64,000 nt of DNA from Moraxella catarrhalis (GCF_001632285.1 NZ_LWAH01000016.1:310001-374000), one strand, 5' to 3'. Counted from the first letter of the stretch, positions 17,546 to 27,234 are shown. Numbers and translations are program-made. Notes: generated by a model not told the origin, from the letters alone.

Positions 17546-18844
17546 ATGAGCCAACTTAATATCGCTTATACCGACGGCGCCTGTAAAGGCAATGGAAAAC
17601 AAGGCGTATCTGCAGGCGGTTGGGGCGTGTATTTGCATTATTTCAATGGCGATGAGCGGCATCTGTGGGGCGGTGAGCCTGATACGACCAATAATCGCAT
17701 GGAATTGATGGCTGCCATCACAGCTTTGGAGGCAACGCCTGCACAGATTCCTCTGCAACTTTGGACAGATTCAGGCTATGTTAAAGATGGCATAACTCAG
17801 TGGATTGGCGGTTGGAAGTTGCGTGGTTGGAAAAAAGCAGATGGCAAGCCTGTCTTAAATCAAGACCTATGGCAACGATTGGATCAGCTGACCCAAAATC
17901 GCATCATTGATTGGCAATGGATCAAAGGCCATGCTGGTCATGCTGGCAATGAGATGGCAGACCAACTGGCCAATAAAGGCGTTGATGGTTTTGGAGATGA
18001 GACCCTCCCCAATCCCATCGTTCACAATGACGAAAATTTTATGATAAATACACCCAAACCAAAACACCCCTATGCTTACAACACCATCCAAAACCCTGAT
18101 TATGATGGTGATACCAGTCGTACCAATACTGATTTTTGGCCAATTTTACCCAAGCCTGACAATCGAGACGCACCCGAAAGACAGCTGATCATGGATACTG
18201 AAACCACAGGTTTTAATGAAGCTGGTGGTGATCGTATCGTTGAGGTCGGAATTGTTGAATTGGTTGGGCGTAAATTCACAGGCAATATTTTACATGTGTA
18301 CATCAATCCTGAAAAACACATGGATGATGCAGTCATACAAGTTCATGGCATCAGTAATGCGTTTGTCGCAGATAAGCCCAAATTTGCTGAAGTTGCTCAG
18401 CAGATTTATGAGTTTATGGCAGGCAGTGAGGTCATTGCGCACAATGCCGCCTTTGATATGAAATTTTTAAACATGGAATTTAACCGTGCAGGTTTAAGTA
18501 ATTTTGCAAACAGTGTTAAAGTTACCGATACACTAGCACTCGCCAAACAAATGTACCCTGGTCAAAAAAACAGCTTGGATGCTCTAGTAAAACGGCTTGG
18601 CGTCGGTCAAAAAGATCGTACCTTTCATGGGGCGTTGCTTGACTCGGAGATCTTAGCTGAGGTGTATTTGGCGATGACAGGCGGTCAAATCGCAATGGCA
18701 ATTGACGATGATAACACTGGTGGCAGCAATACTCGTAGTACAGGATCTGCATTTTACGATTTATCTCAATATGCAGACTCACTGGCACTTTCTGAGTCTG
18801 ACATTGAGGCTGATGCTCTATGGCGTGCCAAGGTGTTATCATGA
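17546..18844 (+). CDS. rnhA-dnaQ: RNase HI fused to DNA polymerase III epsilon subunit
   Basis: A 432-residue fusion. Residues about 1-150 are RNase [22 protein letters not shown] with the first catalytic Asp, [14 protein letters not shown] with the Glu, [12 protein letters not shown] with the second Asp, and [18 protein letters not shown] with His and the last Asp. After a Pro- and Asn-rich linker (about 155-210), residues about 212-385 are a DnaQ exonuclease: [10 protein letters not shown] (Exo I), [12 protein letters not shown] (Exo II) and HGALLDSE (Exo III, His and Asp). A tail of about 45 residues follows. The first domain removes RNA from RNA-DNA hybrids, and the second proofreads the replicase. 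In E. coli the two genes are adjacent and divergent. nudC overlaps its end. Confidence 0.95.
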   Translation: MSQLNIAYTDGACKGNGKQGVSAGGWGVYLHYFNGDERHLWGGEPDTTNNRMELMAAITALEATPAQIPLQLWTDSGYVKDGITQWIGGWKLRGWKKADGKPVLNQDLWQRLDQLTQNRIIDWQWIKGHAGHAGNEMADQLANKGVDGFGDETLPNPIVHNDENFMINTPKPKHPYAYNTIQNPDYDGDTSRTNTDFWPILPKPDNRDAPERQLIMDTETTGFNEAGGDRIVEVGIVELVGRKFTGNILHVYINPEKHMDDAVIQVHGISNAFVADKPKFAEVAQQIYEFMAGSEVIAHNAAFDMKFLNMEFNRAGLSNFANSVKVTDTLALAKQMYPGQKNSLDALVKRLGVGQKDRTFHGALLDSEILAEVYLAMTGGQIAMAIDDDNTGGSNTRSTGSAFYDLSQYADSLALSESDIEADALWRAKVLS

Positions 18845-19692
18845 CAGCGAACATTTGGATCGTACAAGGCGATGGTATTTTATGTACAAGCGATGGTTTG
18901 CCATTTGTGCTTAAGTTGTCCAATGTACCAACCAAAGCCATTCATTTGGGTTTTGCCGAAACGCATAATAAGCAGTCTTTACTTTTGTGTTCACCAAATC
19001 AGTTGCCGATTAGTCATGCCATGGATATCAATGATGCCATCAAGCTTGGGTTGATTTTTGCTTATGGTGACGGCTATGACACCAAAACAGTCAGAAATCT
19101 AAAAATAGTCAGTTTTCGTGAATTTTTGACTGTGATGGATAATAAGATGCTAAACTTGATGGCTCGTGCAATCATGCTGATTGGTTGGCACAATGACCAT
19201 CAGTTTTGTAGTCGCTGTGGTGCTAAGACGACACACCACCCCCAAGGAGAACATGCTAAAATTTGCCCAAAATGTCGTCATCATGCCTACCCTAGGGTAC
19301 AGCCTTGTATTATTGTTGCCATCACTCGCATTCATCCCAAAACCCATAAACAACAAATTCTTTTGGCGCGTCATCACCACCATAAAAGTGGCATTTATGG
19401 CTTGATTGCAGGCTTTGTTGAAGTTGGTGAAACGCTGTCCATGGCAGTTCATCGTGAAGTATATGAAGAAGTGGGACTATTGATTGATGATATTCGATAT
19501 TTTGATAGTCAGCCTTGGCCCCATCCAAGTAATCTGATGGTTGGCTTTATCGCCAATTATAAAGAAGGTCAAATCAACATTCAGCGTAATGAACTTGTCG
19601 ATGCCCAATTTTTTGATATTGATCAGCTGCCACCCATTCCAAATCAAGGTACCATCGCATGCTCACTGATTCAAGCGGTGGTCACTGCCTAA
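18841..19692 (+). CDS. nudC: NAD(+) diphosphatase / RNA decapping hydrolase, Nudix family
   Basis: NudC hydrolyses NAD(H) to NMN(H) and AMP and removes NAD caps from RNA. The 283-residue protein has the four-cysteine zinc ribbon (CSRCG and CPKC, about residues 120-145), the Nudix box [22 protein letters not shown], and the NudC-specific [11 protein letters not shown] motif downstream of it. The ATG overlaps the dnaQ stop (ATGA), which implies translational coupling. An upstream in-frame ATG lies inside dnaQ and is not needed. The RnfB-like gene follows after 13 bases. Confidence 0.94.
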   Translation: MTANIWIVQGDGILCTSDGLPFVLKLSNVPTKAIHLGFAETHNKQSLLLCSPNQLPISHAMDINDAIKLGLIFAYGDGYDTKTVRNLKIVSFREFLTVMDNKMLNLMARAIMLIGWHNDHQFCSRCGAKTTHHPQGEHAKICPKCRHHAYPRVQPCIIVAITRIHPKTHKQQILLARHHHHKSGIYGLIAGFVEVGETLSMAVHREVYEEVGLLIDDIRYFDSQPWPHPSNLMVGFIANYKEGQINIQRNELVDAQFFDIDQLPPIPNQGTIACSLIQAVVTA

Positions 19693-19705
19693 CTAATAAG
19701 ATATC

Positions 19706-20533
19706 ATGATTACATACACGACAGAACGCTTAGACAATTTACCCATCTTATTTCAGCCATTAAACTTACAAAGCTTAAGCAATGCTGATCGTCAGAGCAT
19801 TGCCGCTATTGATGCTGCTTTACCGCAAACTCAATGCGGCTTATGCGGTCATCATGATGGCTGCCTGCCTTATGCTTATGGCATTGTCATGCACGGTGAA
19901 GCAATTAATTTATGTGTACCAGGCGGTCAATCCGTAACCGATACCATTGCAAATATACTAAACAAGCCTACCAAGCCTGCTACCCCAAGCCAATGGCAAA
20001 TCGATCCACTAACCAACCGACCCAAAGAAGTACGGGCCATCATCCAAGAAGCGGACTGTATTGGTTGCACCAAGTGCATACCCGCCTGCCCTGTTGATGC
20101 CATCGTCGGTACCGCCAAACATATGCACAGCATCATTACCGATCTGTGTACTGGCTGTGAGCTATGCTTAGCCCCCTGCCCTGTAGATTGTATTGATGTC
20201 ATACCGCACTTGCGTCAATTAAGTGATGCTGACAGAATCACAGAACAAAATCATCTGCGTCGCCGTTATCATCAGCATCTTGACCGAGTTGCCATGACCA
20301 TCGAACAAGGCACAAAGCCGGTTGTGAGTACCATTGAATCTGCCATGGTGAATGTACTTAACCAACGCCAAAATACTGAAATTGATGAAATCCATGCCAA
20401 AAATGCAATTGCTGCGGCCAAGCTGCGTACCCAAATTAAAAAACTTAATAAACAATTAACACTCAAAGCTGATGCAGACCTACAAAATAAGCTTGACAAG
20501 CTAAATGCTAAGCTTAGTGAACTACAGCCCTGA
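19706..20533 (+). CDS. RnfB-like 4Fe-4S ferredoxin
   Basis: A 275-residue iron-sulfur protein of the RnfB/RsxB type. It has an N-terminal CGLCGHHDGC cluster motif (about 45-60) as in RnfB, and two ferredoxin motifs CIGCTKCIPACPVDA and CTGCELCLAPCPVDC (about 115-160). The C-terminal 100 residues are charged and helical with a possible coiled coil (KLRTQIKKLNKQL, LDKLNAKLSEL). RnfB is a subunit of a membrane electron pump, but this protein lacks the N-terminal membrane helix and no other rnf gene is nearby. Such orphan forms occur in Acinetobacter relatives. A general electron-transfer role is likely, and its partner is unknown. It lies between nudC and a DUF2868 gene. Confidence 0.85.
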   Translation: MITYTTERLDNLPILFQPLNLQSLSNADRQSIAAIDAALPQTQCGLCGHHDGCLPYAYGIVMHGEAINLCVPGGQSVTDTIANILNKPTKPATPSQWQIDPLTNRPKEVRAIIQEADCIGCTKCIPACPVDAIVGTAKHMHSIITDLCTGCELCLAPCPVDCIDVIPHLRQLSDADRITEQNHLRRRYHQHLDRVAMTIEQGTKPVVSTIESAMVNVLNQRQNTEIDEIHAKNAIAAAKLRTQIKKLNKQLTLKADADLQNKLDKLNAKLSELQP

Positions 20534-20551
20534 CGCTCATGAGAGTGCAAC

Positions 20552-21820
20552 ATGACAACCAAGACTAAAAAAGCACATCAGCATTTAGAAGTAATCAGAC
20601 GGCTTGAAGCTCAAAATTATATTTTTACCCAAGATCCAAAAATCATCACCGAGGCTGTTAAGTTGGAAAATGGCACAGCATTTGATAAGCTATTTATCCG
20701 AGCTCAAAAAATTGACAGCGATGCACGCATTATGCAGATATTATCAGACACACAGCATGGTATCTTAAGTGTCATCAGACTGATTTATCTGCTTTATTTT
20801 ATCTTCGCTCTCATTGGCGTTGCAAGTCTGCTTGGCACTCAAGCGATTAACTTTTTTTATTTGATGGTAGCGTTATTAGGTTGGCATACGCTTTCTTTGG
20901 TTTGGTGGCTGATATCACTTGCATTTTCGCACCGCCCATCGATGCTTAGCAGCGTCGTGGAACATATCGCCCTTAAAAATAAGCTGATTGAGAAGCTAAG
21001 TGCTTGTGATAAAAACATCCAAAAAGTTTGTTTTAGCGTCTTAAATGATACAATCAAACCCATCAAGCGATGGCAGATTGCCAGTATCTTACACGGCGCT
21101 TGGCTATTTGGCTTAATGGGTAGCATTTTGGGTATGCTGGGCTTATTTTTATTCAAAAGCTACAGTTTTCACTGGGAATCGACACTGCTGACCGATCATC
21201 ATTTTGATCGTTTGATAACGATCATCGGCTATATTCCCAGTCAGTTGGGGATTGTGTTGCCCAGTGCGTCAAGTCAGACACCTGCACAATTTGCCATATT
21301 GGCGATGACAAGCGTTATCATCTATGCGATTTTGCCTCGTTTGGCAGCATATTTATATAGTCGTATCAAAGCACGCCAACAGTTTCGTATTGATACCAAA
21401 GCACCCTATTATGCCAATTTGATGAATTTTTATCGTCAAACCATCATTAATGCAGATGACTATCAGTCGCCTAAGCCTACAACGATTGCACCTATTGTAT
21501 TAAGCGATCGATTAGTTATTGCTGCACTTGAAAAGCCTTATTATCATCATCCAATTCCAATCAATGCCATAAAAGATTTTGGCGTGATTGATACACACGC
21601 ACAAATAAAGATGCTACTTGCAGACGCTTTGCACTTATCGGCACAAATTTATTTAATTATCAATACCGATACCGTACCTGATCGTGGCATAGTGCGTAAA
21701 GTAGAACGATTAGCTAGCCATCAATTTGGCATTATAGCGATGCTTGTTGGTGAGCAGATACACGATGATGCTTGGAAAGTGGCGCTAAATGAACGCCGTA
21801 TCCCCATATTTAATCACTGA
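20552..21820 (+). CDS. DUF2868 family membrane protein
   Basis: A 422-residue protein whose function is unknown. Hydrophobic segments at about 72-95, 98-130, 180-205 and 245-270 suggest four membrane helices. The second pair contains the recognisable DUF2868 signature SYSFHWESTLLTDHHFDRL followed by IGYIPSQLG. The C-terminal 150 residues look cytoplasmic. In many bacteria DUF2868 genes lie beside a DUF3482 GTPase gene; here the neighbours are the RnfB-like gene (18 bases upstream) and yciI (18 bases downstream), with no GTPase. The family call rests on the remembered WESTLL block. Confidence 0.72.
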   Translation: MTTKTKKAHQHLEVIRRLEAQNYIFTQDPKIITEAVKLENGTAFDKLFIRAQKIDSDARIMQILSDTQHGILSVIRLIYLLYFIFALIGVASLLGTQAINFFYLMVALLGWHTLSLVWWLISLAFSHRPSMLSSVVEHIALKNKLIEKLSACDKNIQKVCFSVLNDTIKPIKRWQIASILHGAWLFGLMGSILGMLGLFLFKSYSFHWESTLLTDHHFDRLITIIGYIPSQLGIVLPSASSQTPAQFAILAMTSVIIYAILPRLAAYLYSRIKARQQFRIDTKAPYYANLMNFYRQTIINADDYQSPKPTTIAPIVLSDRLVIAALEKPYYHHPIPINAIKDFGVIDTHAQIKMLLADALHLSAQIYLIINTDTVPDRGIVRKVERLASHQFGIIAMLVGEQIHDDAWKVALNERRIPIFNH

Positions 21821-21838
21821 TTCGTCCAAGGAGAAAAC

Positions 21839-22132
21839 ATGCCGTTATTTGTCATTATTGGTCACGATGTCGCTGACAGCCTAGATCAACGTACCAAAGC
21901 CAGACCTGCACATCTTGAACGCTTAAATACGCTGATGGCACACAATCGGCTCATTCTTGCTGGTCCCACGCCGATCGCACATGGAGAGCCTGCCATGAGT
22001 GGTAGCGTGGTGGTGGCTGAATTTGAGGATATTCATGCCGCCAAAGCTTGGGCAGAAGCAGATCCTTATATCATCGCAGGCGTGTATCATCATGTCGATG
22101 TTAGGCCTTTTATCCAAGTTCTTCCTAAGTAG
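21839..22132 (+). CDS. yciI: YciI family protein
   Basis: A 97-residue small protein with a ferredoxin-like alpha-beta fold. The pattern FVIIGHDVADSLDQRTKARPAHLERLN, then LILAGPTP, and SVVVAEFEDIHAAKAWAEADPYIIAGVY is typical of YciI. The His-Asp pair thought to form the active site corresponds to the residues in ARPAHL and EADPY. The biochemical role is unknown. AAGGAGAA precedes the ATG. It sits between the DUF2868 gene and mnmC with short gaps, so it is probably part of the same transcript. Confidence 0.92.
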   Translation: MPLFVIIGHDVADSLDQRTKARPAHLERLNTLMAHNRLILAGPTPIAHGEPAMSGSVVVAEFEDIHAAKAWAEADPYIIAGVYHHVDVRPFIQVLPK

Positions 22133-22145
22133 TATGAGGCAACTC

Positions 22146-24092
22146 ATGACAGACACGCTAAAAACCGCTGATATCGTATGGAAAGAAGATCACAATGGTT
22201 GTCTTATCCCCACATCACGGCATTTTGATGATATCTATTTTTCACAAGCTGGCGGTTTAAGCGAGACTTACCATGTGTTTATTCATGGTAATCGGTTAAC
22301 CGAACGATTTGGTCAGTTAACCAAAAACGAGCGTTTTGTGATTGCCGAAACTGGATTTGGTACAGGATTAAACTTTTTGGCAGTTTGCCAGCTTTGGCAA
22401 AAAATAGCCCCAAAATCTACTCGATTACACTTTATTAGTACCGAAAAATATCCGCTTGGTCATGATGATTTTGCACAAGCATTATCTGCATGGCGTACTG
22501 ACGACAGTTTTGGCGATTGGGTAGATGCGTTGATTCAGGTTTATCCACTGCCTTTGGCAGGATGCCATCGACTGCATCTGAGCGAAAAGATTACTTTGGA
22601 TTTATGGTTTGGTGAGGCTTTAGATACCCTTAATGAAATTGCCAATAATCAACATGAGCATAGCATACGCATTGATGCTTGGTTCTTGGATGGTTTTACC
22701 CCTGCCAAGAATCCAGATATGTGGAGTGATGCATTATTTAAGGCGATGGCACAGCTTTCACATCGCAAGACGACAGTTGCAACCTTTACTGCAGCAGGAT
22801 TTGTACGCCGTGGCTTGATTGATGCAGGGTTTGACATGGTTAAGTCAGCAGGCTTTGGGCGAAAAAGACAAATGCTATGCACAGCACCAATGCCAAATCA
22901 GCCTACCTTAAACCATTATCAGATAGGTTTTAAGCCCAAAAAGATCGCAATTATCGGCGGCGGTATCAGCGGCGTAAGCACCGCCGCTGCCTTAAGCTAT
23001 CGTGGGCATGTGGTGCATTTGTTTGAGCCTGATGATATTATGGCAGGTGCGTCAGGTAATCCGTGTGCATTATTTTCACCCAAACTAACCTTGCTGGATC
23101 ATGCCACCAATCACCTGCCTACGGTCAGTTTTTTGTATTCATATCGCCATTATAAAGCAATGAATTTGTACTCACAAATATTTGATCAGATTGGCGTTCT
23201 TGATTTTTTATTACCCAGTCAAAAAACTGCCAAAAAAAGACAAGCACTGATTGATGAATATCCAAAGTCGTTAATCAGTATCCACTATCCACAAAAAGAC
23301 AGTTCTGCACTTGGCCAAGATCTGCGACAAACAAATATCGTTGCACACATTCCCATGGGCGGTATTTTATACCCGATTAACATTGCCAAGTTACTAAAAA
23401 AGCATTTTATACATCACCCTTTTAAGGTCGTACGCCTTCAAGAGCAAGAAAATAGGGTGGTATTGACAGCTTTTGATGGGCAAAGTCATCAAAATTTCAG
23501 CTTTGATCAAGTCGTGATCGCTGCAGGATTTGCCAGCCATCTCATTGATAATCGGCTGTTTAATTGCCGAAAAATTCGTGGTCAAGTTACTTGGCTTGCT
23601 CTTACCAACGGCGATGATCCAAAAAAGCCAACTCAAGCGACCAACGCCATCAAATACGACGGTTATAGCACCGAGTTTTTTGACTCTAAGAGCCAATCAA
23701 AATCCTTACTATTTGGCGCAAGCTTTATTCGCAATAATACAGAAACAAAGCTAAGCGATGATGAGCATCTTAGTAACTTTCAAAAATTTAGCCAAGCTTT
23801 GCCCAACTATTGCCAGTCTTTAAATATCTCTAAAGATACTCATTTTGAAGGTCGTGTTGGGATTCGTGCCCAAACGCCAGATTATCACCCTTTGGTCGGC
23901 AAAATTTCCGATAGTGACCATATTTTTTGTCTGTACGGCATGGGATCTAAAGGCTTTAGCTTTGCCCCTTTTTGTGCCGAAATATTGGCTGATCTGATGG
24001 ATGGGGGCATTTTGCCCGTGTCATCTAAGCTATTGGCGAAACTATCGCCAAACCGTGATCGGCTAAACACGCCCATCCAAGAAGAAGATTAA
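22146..24092 (+). CDS. mnmC: Bifunctional tRNA mnm5s2U methyltransferase / FAD oxidoreductase
   Basis: MnmC finishes 5-methylaminomethyl-2-thiouridine at the wobble base of some tRNAs. The 648-residue protein has an N-terminal MnmD methyltransferase (about 1-240; SRHFDDIYFS, ETGFGTGLNFLAVCQLW, WFLDGFTPAKNPDMWS) and a C-terminal FAD oxidase (about 260-640; KIAIIGGGISGVSTAAALSY, AGASGNPCALFSPKLT, GRVGIRAQTPDYHPLVG). The start at 22146 has GAGG six bases upstream; an earlier in-frame ATG at 22134 has no such site. The longer frame overlapping yciI is not needed. It is the last gene of the run that starts at rnhA-dnaQ. Confidence 0.95.
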   Translation: MTDTLKTADIVWKEDHNGCLIPTSRHFDDIYFSQAGGLSETYHVFIHGNRLTERFGQLTKNERFVIAETGFGTGLNFLAVCQLWQKIAPKSTRLHFISTEKYPLGHDDFAQALSAWRTDDSFGDWVDALIQVYPLPLAGCHRLHLSEKITLDLWFGEALDTLNEIANNQHEHSIRIDAWFLDGFTPAKNPDMWSDALFKAMAQLSHRKTTVATFTAAGFVRRGLIDAGFDMVKSAGFGRKRQMLCTAPMPNQPTLNHYQIGFKPKKIAIIGGGISGVSTAAALSYRGHVVHLFEPDDIMAGASGNPCALFSPKLTLLDHATNHLPTVSFLYSYRHYKAMNLYSQIFDQIGVLDFLLPSQKTAKKRQALIDEYPKSLISIHYPQKDSSALGQDLRQTNIVAHIPMGGILYPINIAKLLKKHFIHHPFKVVRLQEQENRVVLTAFDGQSHQNFSFDQVVIAAGFASHLIDNRLFNCRKIRGQVTWLALTNGDDPKKPTQATNAIKYDGYSTEFFDSKSQSKSLLFGASFIRNNTETKLSDDEHLSNFQKFSQALPNYCQSLNISKDTHFEGRVGIRAQTPDYHPLVGKISDSDHIFCLYGMGSKGFSFAPFCAEILADLMDGGILPVSSKLLAKLSPNRDRLNTPIQEED

Positions 24093-24123
24093 AGATATTT
24101 TTGGTTTTAATTATTTGGGCTGA

Positions 24124-24771
24124 TTATAATAAATTTGGAAAAATGGTTCTTAGACCTGCCACAACGATTTCTATCGCCACAGCTGCTAAAATAATCCCCA
24201 TAATACGATTGATGATATTTAAGCCAGTATCGCCAAGCAATTTACTAATCCGCCCTGCTGCCATTAAAGACAAATAGCATAAAATACTGATGCATAAACC
24301 TGCAACAATGATGAGCGACATTCCCACAATACCACTTACTTGAGATGAGTAGATAATGACAGTGGAAATACCGCCAGGCCCAACCATCATTGGTATCGCC
24401 AGAGGCACCACGGCAATGCCAGTCAAAGAGCTTGGATCTTTTGCCTTGGGCTGGGATAATTCCAGCTCATCTTCATTGGGTTTGACAGGATTATTACCAT
24501 CATTCATCATGCCAAGTGCAATCAAAAATAGCAAGATACCGCCTGCAACTCGAAACGACCCCAACGAGATGCCCAAACCACGCAACATGATCTCACCAAA
24601 TAATGAAAAAAATGCAATCGCAATAAACACTGTTGCACTGGCAATCCGTGCAACACGGCGTTTATCCTCATAACTGTATCCATGCGTAAAATTAACGAAC
24701 ATTGCCAAAGCTGCCGATGGGTTAATCAGCACGATAAAGGCTAGAATAATTTTGATAATCTCAACTTCCAT
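24124..24771 (-). CDS. marC: MarC family integral membrane protein
   Basis: A 215-residue protein with six predicted membrane helices and the MarC family blocks ILAFIVLINPSAALAMF near the N-terminus, FRVAGGILLFLIALGMM in the middle and VVPLAIPMMVGPGGISTVIIYSS in the second half. Once named for multiple antibiotic resistance, its function is not known, and work in E. coli did not support a direct role in resistance. It converges with mnmC, with only 31 bases between them and no clear terminator. Confidence 0.9.
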   Translation of the reverse strand: MEVEIIKIILAFIVLINPSAALAMFVNFTHGYSYEDKRRVARIASATVFIAIAFFSLFGEIMLRGLGISLGSFRVAGGILLFLIALGMMNDGNNPVKPNEDELELSQPKAKDPSSLTGIAVVPLAIPMMVGPGGISTVIIYSSQVSGIVGMSLIIVAGLCISILCYLSLMAAGRISKLLGDTGLNIINRIMGIILAAVAIEIVVAGLRTIFPNLL

Positions 24772-24916
24772 TCATTCCTCGGTACAGCAAATTTATATCG
24801 ATTATGGCTACTTATTTTATCATGCTTTGGCAGTGTTTGTATTAATGAAAGGAATTTACCTAAAAAATAGTTGAAATATGTCATAATTTGGAGTATCTTT
24901 CTTGAAACTTTATCCA

Positions 24917-25627
24917 ATGAAATGTCATATGAATAATAACCAAAATGCCGTTGTATTATTTTCAGGCGGTTTGGATTCGACCACCTGCCTGTACTGGGCA
25001 AAATCACAATTTAAAACTGTCACTGCGGTCAGCTTTTGCTATGGCCAACGCCATTCAAGTGAACTTCATGCCGCTCAAAATATCGCCAAAAAGCTTAGTG
25101 TTAGACATCATGTCATTGATATTGATATCGCAAAACTTGGTGGCTCGGCATTGACCGATATGAATCTATCGGTGCCAAATCACGATGAGTCTGTCACCTA
25201 CAGCGATGCTGATCAGGTCGCACCGATTACTTATGTACCTGCACGCAACACCATCTTTTTATCTTATGCGTTGGCAGTTGCTGAAGTGACGCAAGCATCC
25301 GCCATCATCATTGGCGTAAGTTCGGTAGATTATTCAGGATATCCTGACTGTCGCCCTGACTATATCGCTGCCTTTGAAACTATGGCAAACCTTGCTACCG
25401 TTTCAGGTAGGCAAGGCAACCACCTATCCATTATTGCACCATTACAAAATTTATCAAAAGCCGATACCTTAACGCTTGGTATCTCATTGGGTGTGGACTA
25501 CTCAATGACCGTTTCATGCTATCAAGCCGATGCGTTGGGCCGTGCGTGTGGTCACTGCGACAGCTGCCATCTGCGTAGACAAGGATTTATGGATGCTAAG
25601 ATTGCCGATCCAACACGCTATCAATAA
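24917..25627 (+). CDS. queC: 7-cyano-7-deazaguanine synthase
   Basis: QueC converts 7-carboxy-7-deazaguanine to preQ0 in queuosine synthesis, using ATP and ammonia. The protein has the PP-loop SGGLDSTTCLYWA, YVPARNTIFLSYALAVAE, GVSSVDYSGYPDCRPDYI, and the C-terminal zinc site SCYQADALGRACGHCDSCHLRRQGF with four cysteines. The start is uncertain. ATGs at 24917 and 24929 lack a good ribosome binding site, while a TTG at 24902 has GGAG eight bases before it. The gene lies alone between marC and pyrF. No preQ1 riboswitch was recognised upstream. Confidence 0.95.
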   Translation: MKCHMNNNQNAVVLFSGGLDSTTCLYWAKSQFKTVTAVSFCYGQRHSSELHAAQNIAKKLSVRHHVIDIDIAKLGGSALTDMNLSVPNHDESVTYSDADQVAPITYVPARNTIFLSYALAVAEVTQASAIIIGVSSVDYSGYPDCRPDYIAAFETMANLATVSGRQGNHLSIIAPLQNLSKADTLTLGISLGVDYSMTVSCYQADALGRACGHCDSCHLRRQGFMDAKIADPTRYQ

Positions 25628-25649
25628 AAAGACTTATTCATTACCATAA

Positions 25650-25679
25650 ATTAAGCCCTGTTTGGTAACAGGGCTTAAT
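25650..25679. terminator. Strong hairpin between convergent queC and pyrF
   Basis: TTAAGCCCTG pairs perfectly with CAGGGCTTAA around eight bases. On the minus strand it is followed by ATTTATGG, so it fits best as the pyrF terminator. It could also slow readthrough from queC, although the T-run is weak. Confidence 0.7.
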
Positions 25680-25692
25680 CATGTTAGTAAAA

Positions 25693-26385
25693 TCAAATAC
25701 CAGCTAAGATTGTATGAAGCTTATCATTAGGATTGGATGCATTTGTAATTGAACGCCCTATGACCAAATAATCCGAGCCATTTTGTAGTGCTTGAGCTGG
25801 TGTGCAAATGCGAGCTTGATCATCTTTAGCATCCTCGACCAAGCGAATGCCGGGCGTAATTAGTCTAAACTGTTTGCCAAATTTTTGTTTCAGAAGCTGT
25901 GCTTCTTGAGCTGAGCAAACAACGCCGTCTAATCCTGAATCATGAGTCAATCCTGCCAAATGGCGTACCTGCTCACTCACCGAACGCTGAATACCAAGCT
26001 CGGATAAATTAGCTTGCGTCATAGAAGTTAGCACAGTGACCGCAATCAATAATGTATCATAGCCCCCATCTTGTAAGCGGCTCTTGCACAAACGCATCGT
26101 ATCAGTGCCAACCATGGCATGAATATTGGTCATCCATACACCCATATCAGCTGCCGAAAGTACTGCTTGTGCTGTGGTATTTGGGATATCGTGGAATTTT
26201 AAATCTAAAAAGACCTCAAAGCCACGCTCATGAAATGCCTTAATGATTTGGATACCACATACAGTAAATAACTCTTTACCCACTTTTAGGCGACACAGTG
26301 CTGGGTCTAAGCTGTCCGCCAAGGATAGTGCATCGTTTAAATTATGCTTATCAACAGCTACAATGATGGGTGAGGTAATTGCCAT
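25693..26385 (-). CDS. pyrF: Orotidine 5'-phosphate decarboxylase
   Basis: Last step of UMP synthesis. The 230-residue protein has [14 protein letters not shown], the Lys in [10 protein letters not shown], the catalytic motif [22 protein letters not shown], and the phosphate-binding end [15 protein letters not shown]. It is the usual length for class I OMP decarboxylases. Its position downstream of lapA matches the pyrF-lapA-ihfB-rpsA order of many gamma-proteobacteria. Here a hairpin at 26409-26433 lies between lapA and pyrF, so it may be transcribed separately. Confidence 0.96.
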   Translation of the reverse strand: MAITSPIIVAVDKHNLNDALSLADSLDPALCRLKVGKELFTVCGIQIIKAFHERGFEVFLDLKFHDIPNTTAQAVLSAADMGVWMTNIHAMVGTDTMRLCKSRLQDGGYDTLLIAVTVLTSMTQANLSELGIQRSVSEQVRHLAGLTHDSGLDGVVCSAQEAQLLKQKFGKQFRLITPGIRLVEDAKDDQARICTPAQALQNGSDYLVIGRSITNASNPNDKLHTILAGI

Positions 26386-26408
26386 AAAATATCCTTGTGA
26401 CCAATCAT

Positions 26409-26433
26409 AAAAAGCCGTAGATGGTGGCTTTTT
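26409..26433 (-). terminator. Terminator between lapA and pyrF
   Basis: AAAAAGCC and GGCTTTTT form an eight-base stem around a nine-base loop. The T-run on the minus strand lies within and just after the stem. It falls about 80 bases after the lapA stop and 24 bases before the pyrF ATG. Confidence 0.75.
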
Positions 26434-26514
26434 ATTAAATTATGACGGCAATCATAGCATATTTTAATGGCATTCGCAATTTAGAATAACAGCCATCATT
26501 AATCGGGCGTTGAG

Positions 26515-26916
26515 TTATAAATTTGGATGATGATAGCCATCATTGGTAACTTGTTGTAAAGTAGCATCAGCCAAGGTTGGTTTATTTGGCTGATGCTCAA
26601 GTTCTAATCTGCGAATTTCTTCAGCTTGTTGTGCCAGTTGAAGATTGGCTTCACTAAGCTTGGCTTGAATGGATGCTTTTTCTTTTTTGAGACGACTGAT
26701 TTCCCACTTATTTTGAAAAACACGAAATAATAACAGTGCAAGCAAAATCCCAATCAAAATGCCTAAAAAAATTGTTGCAACTAAAACTAAACCCAAGCTC
26801 ATATTTGCAACACTTGAAAATAATAAATTAACAGCGATTGCTTGATTATTGAGAACGACAAGTGCCAAAGAATAAGCAAATGCCAGCACCAATAGGATGA
26901 TTAAAATAATATGCAT
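26515..26916 (-). CDS. lapA: LapA (DUF1049) family inner-membrane protein
   Basis: A 133-residue protein with two membrane helices (about 2-22 and 40-66), then a cytoplasmic coiled coil (about 70-108; WEISRLKKEKASIQAKLSEA, QLAQQAEEIRRLELEH) and a short tail. LapA (YciS) works with LapB in controlling lipopolysaccharide synthesis in E. coli through FtsH and LpxC. No lapB follows here; the next gene is pyrF. Its position right after ihfB is conserved and supports the call. Confidence 0.87.
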   Translation of the reverse strand: MHIILIILLVLAFAYSLALVVLNNQAIAVNLLFSSVANMSLGLVLVATIFLGILIGILLALLLFRVFQNKWEISRLKKEKASIQAKLSEANLQLAQQAEEIRRLELEHQPNKPTLADATLQQVTNDGYHHPNL

Positions 26917-26934
26917 AATTAACCCTTTGTTTAG

Positions 26935-27234
26935 TCAGTCATTAACCAAATTCACCGATTCACGCAGTGCCTTACCAGGCTTAAAGTAAGGAGTGGCTTT
27001 GGCCTTAACAGAGACACTCTCGCCTGTGCGTGGGTTACGAGCAATGCGTGCAGAACGGTGATGTAAACAAAAGCTACCAAAACCTCTAACTTCAATACGC
27101 CCATCATACACCAACTCATTAACCATCATCGCAATCATTAGGCGTACTGCTTCATCAACAACATCTTCTTCTAACTCTTCACAGACTGATGCCAAATTTG
27201 CAATCAAATTAGATTTATTTATTACCGCTTGCAT
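26935..27234 (-). CDS. ihfB: Integration host factor, beta subunit
   Basis: DNA-bending protein that acts as a heterodimer with IhfA. The 99-residue protein has the HU/IHF fold: helices at the N-terminus (INKSNLIANLASVCEELEEDVVDEAVRLM), the strand region RIEVRGFGSFCLHHRSARIARNPRTGE with the conserved FGSF and the RNPRTG DNA-intercalating arm, and KATPYFKPGKALRESVN at the end. The frame opens with GTG six codons earlier, but ATG at 27234 with GAGGTAGG upstream is the natural start. It lies between rpsA and lapA, as in many gamma-proteobacteria. Confidence 0.95.
   Translation of the reverse strand: MQAVINKSNLIANLASVCEELEEDVVDEAVRLMIAMMVNELVYDGRIEVRGFGSFCLHHRSARIARNPRTGESVSVKAKATPYFKPGKALRESVNLVND

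Noticed and set aside
24840-24901. Possible preQ1 riboswitch before queC
   Set aside because: A stretch like CCTAAAAAATAG resembles part of the preQ1-I tail, but the required stem and the rest of the consensus are missing.
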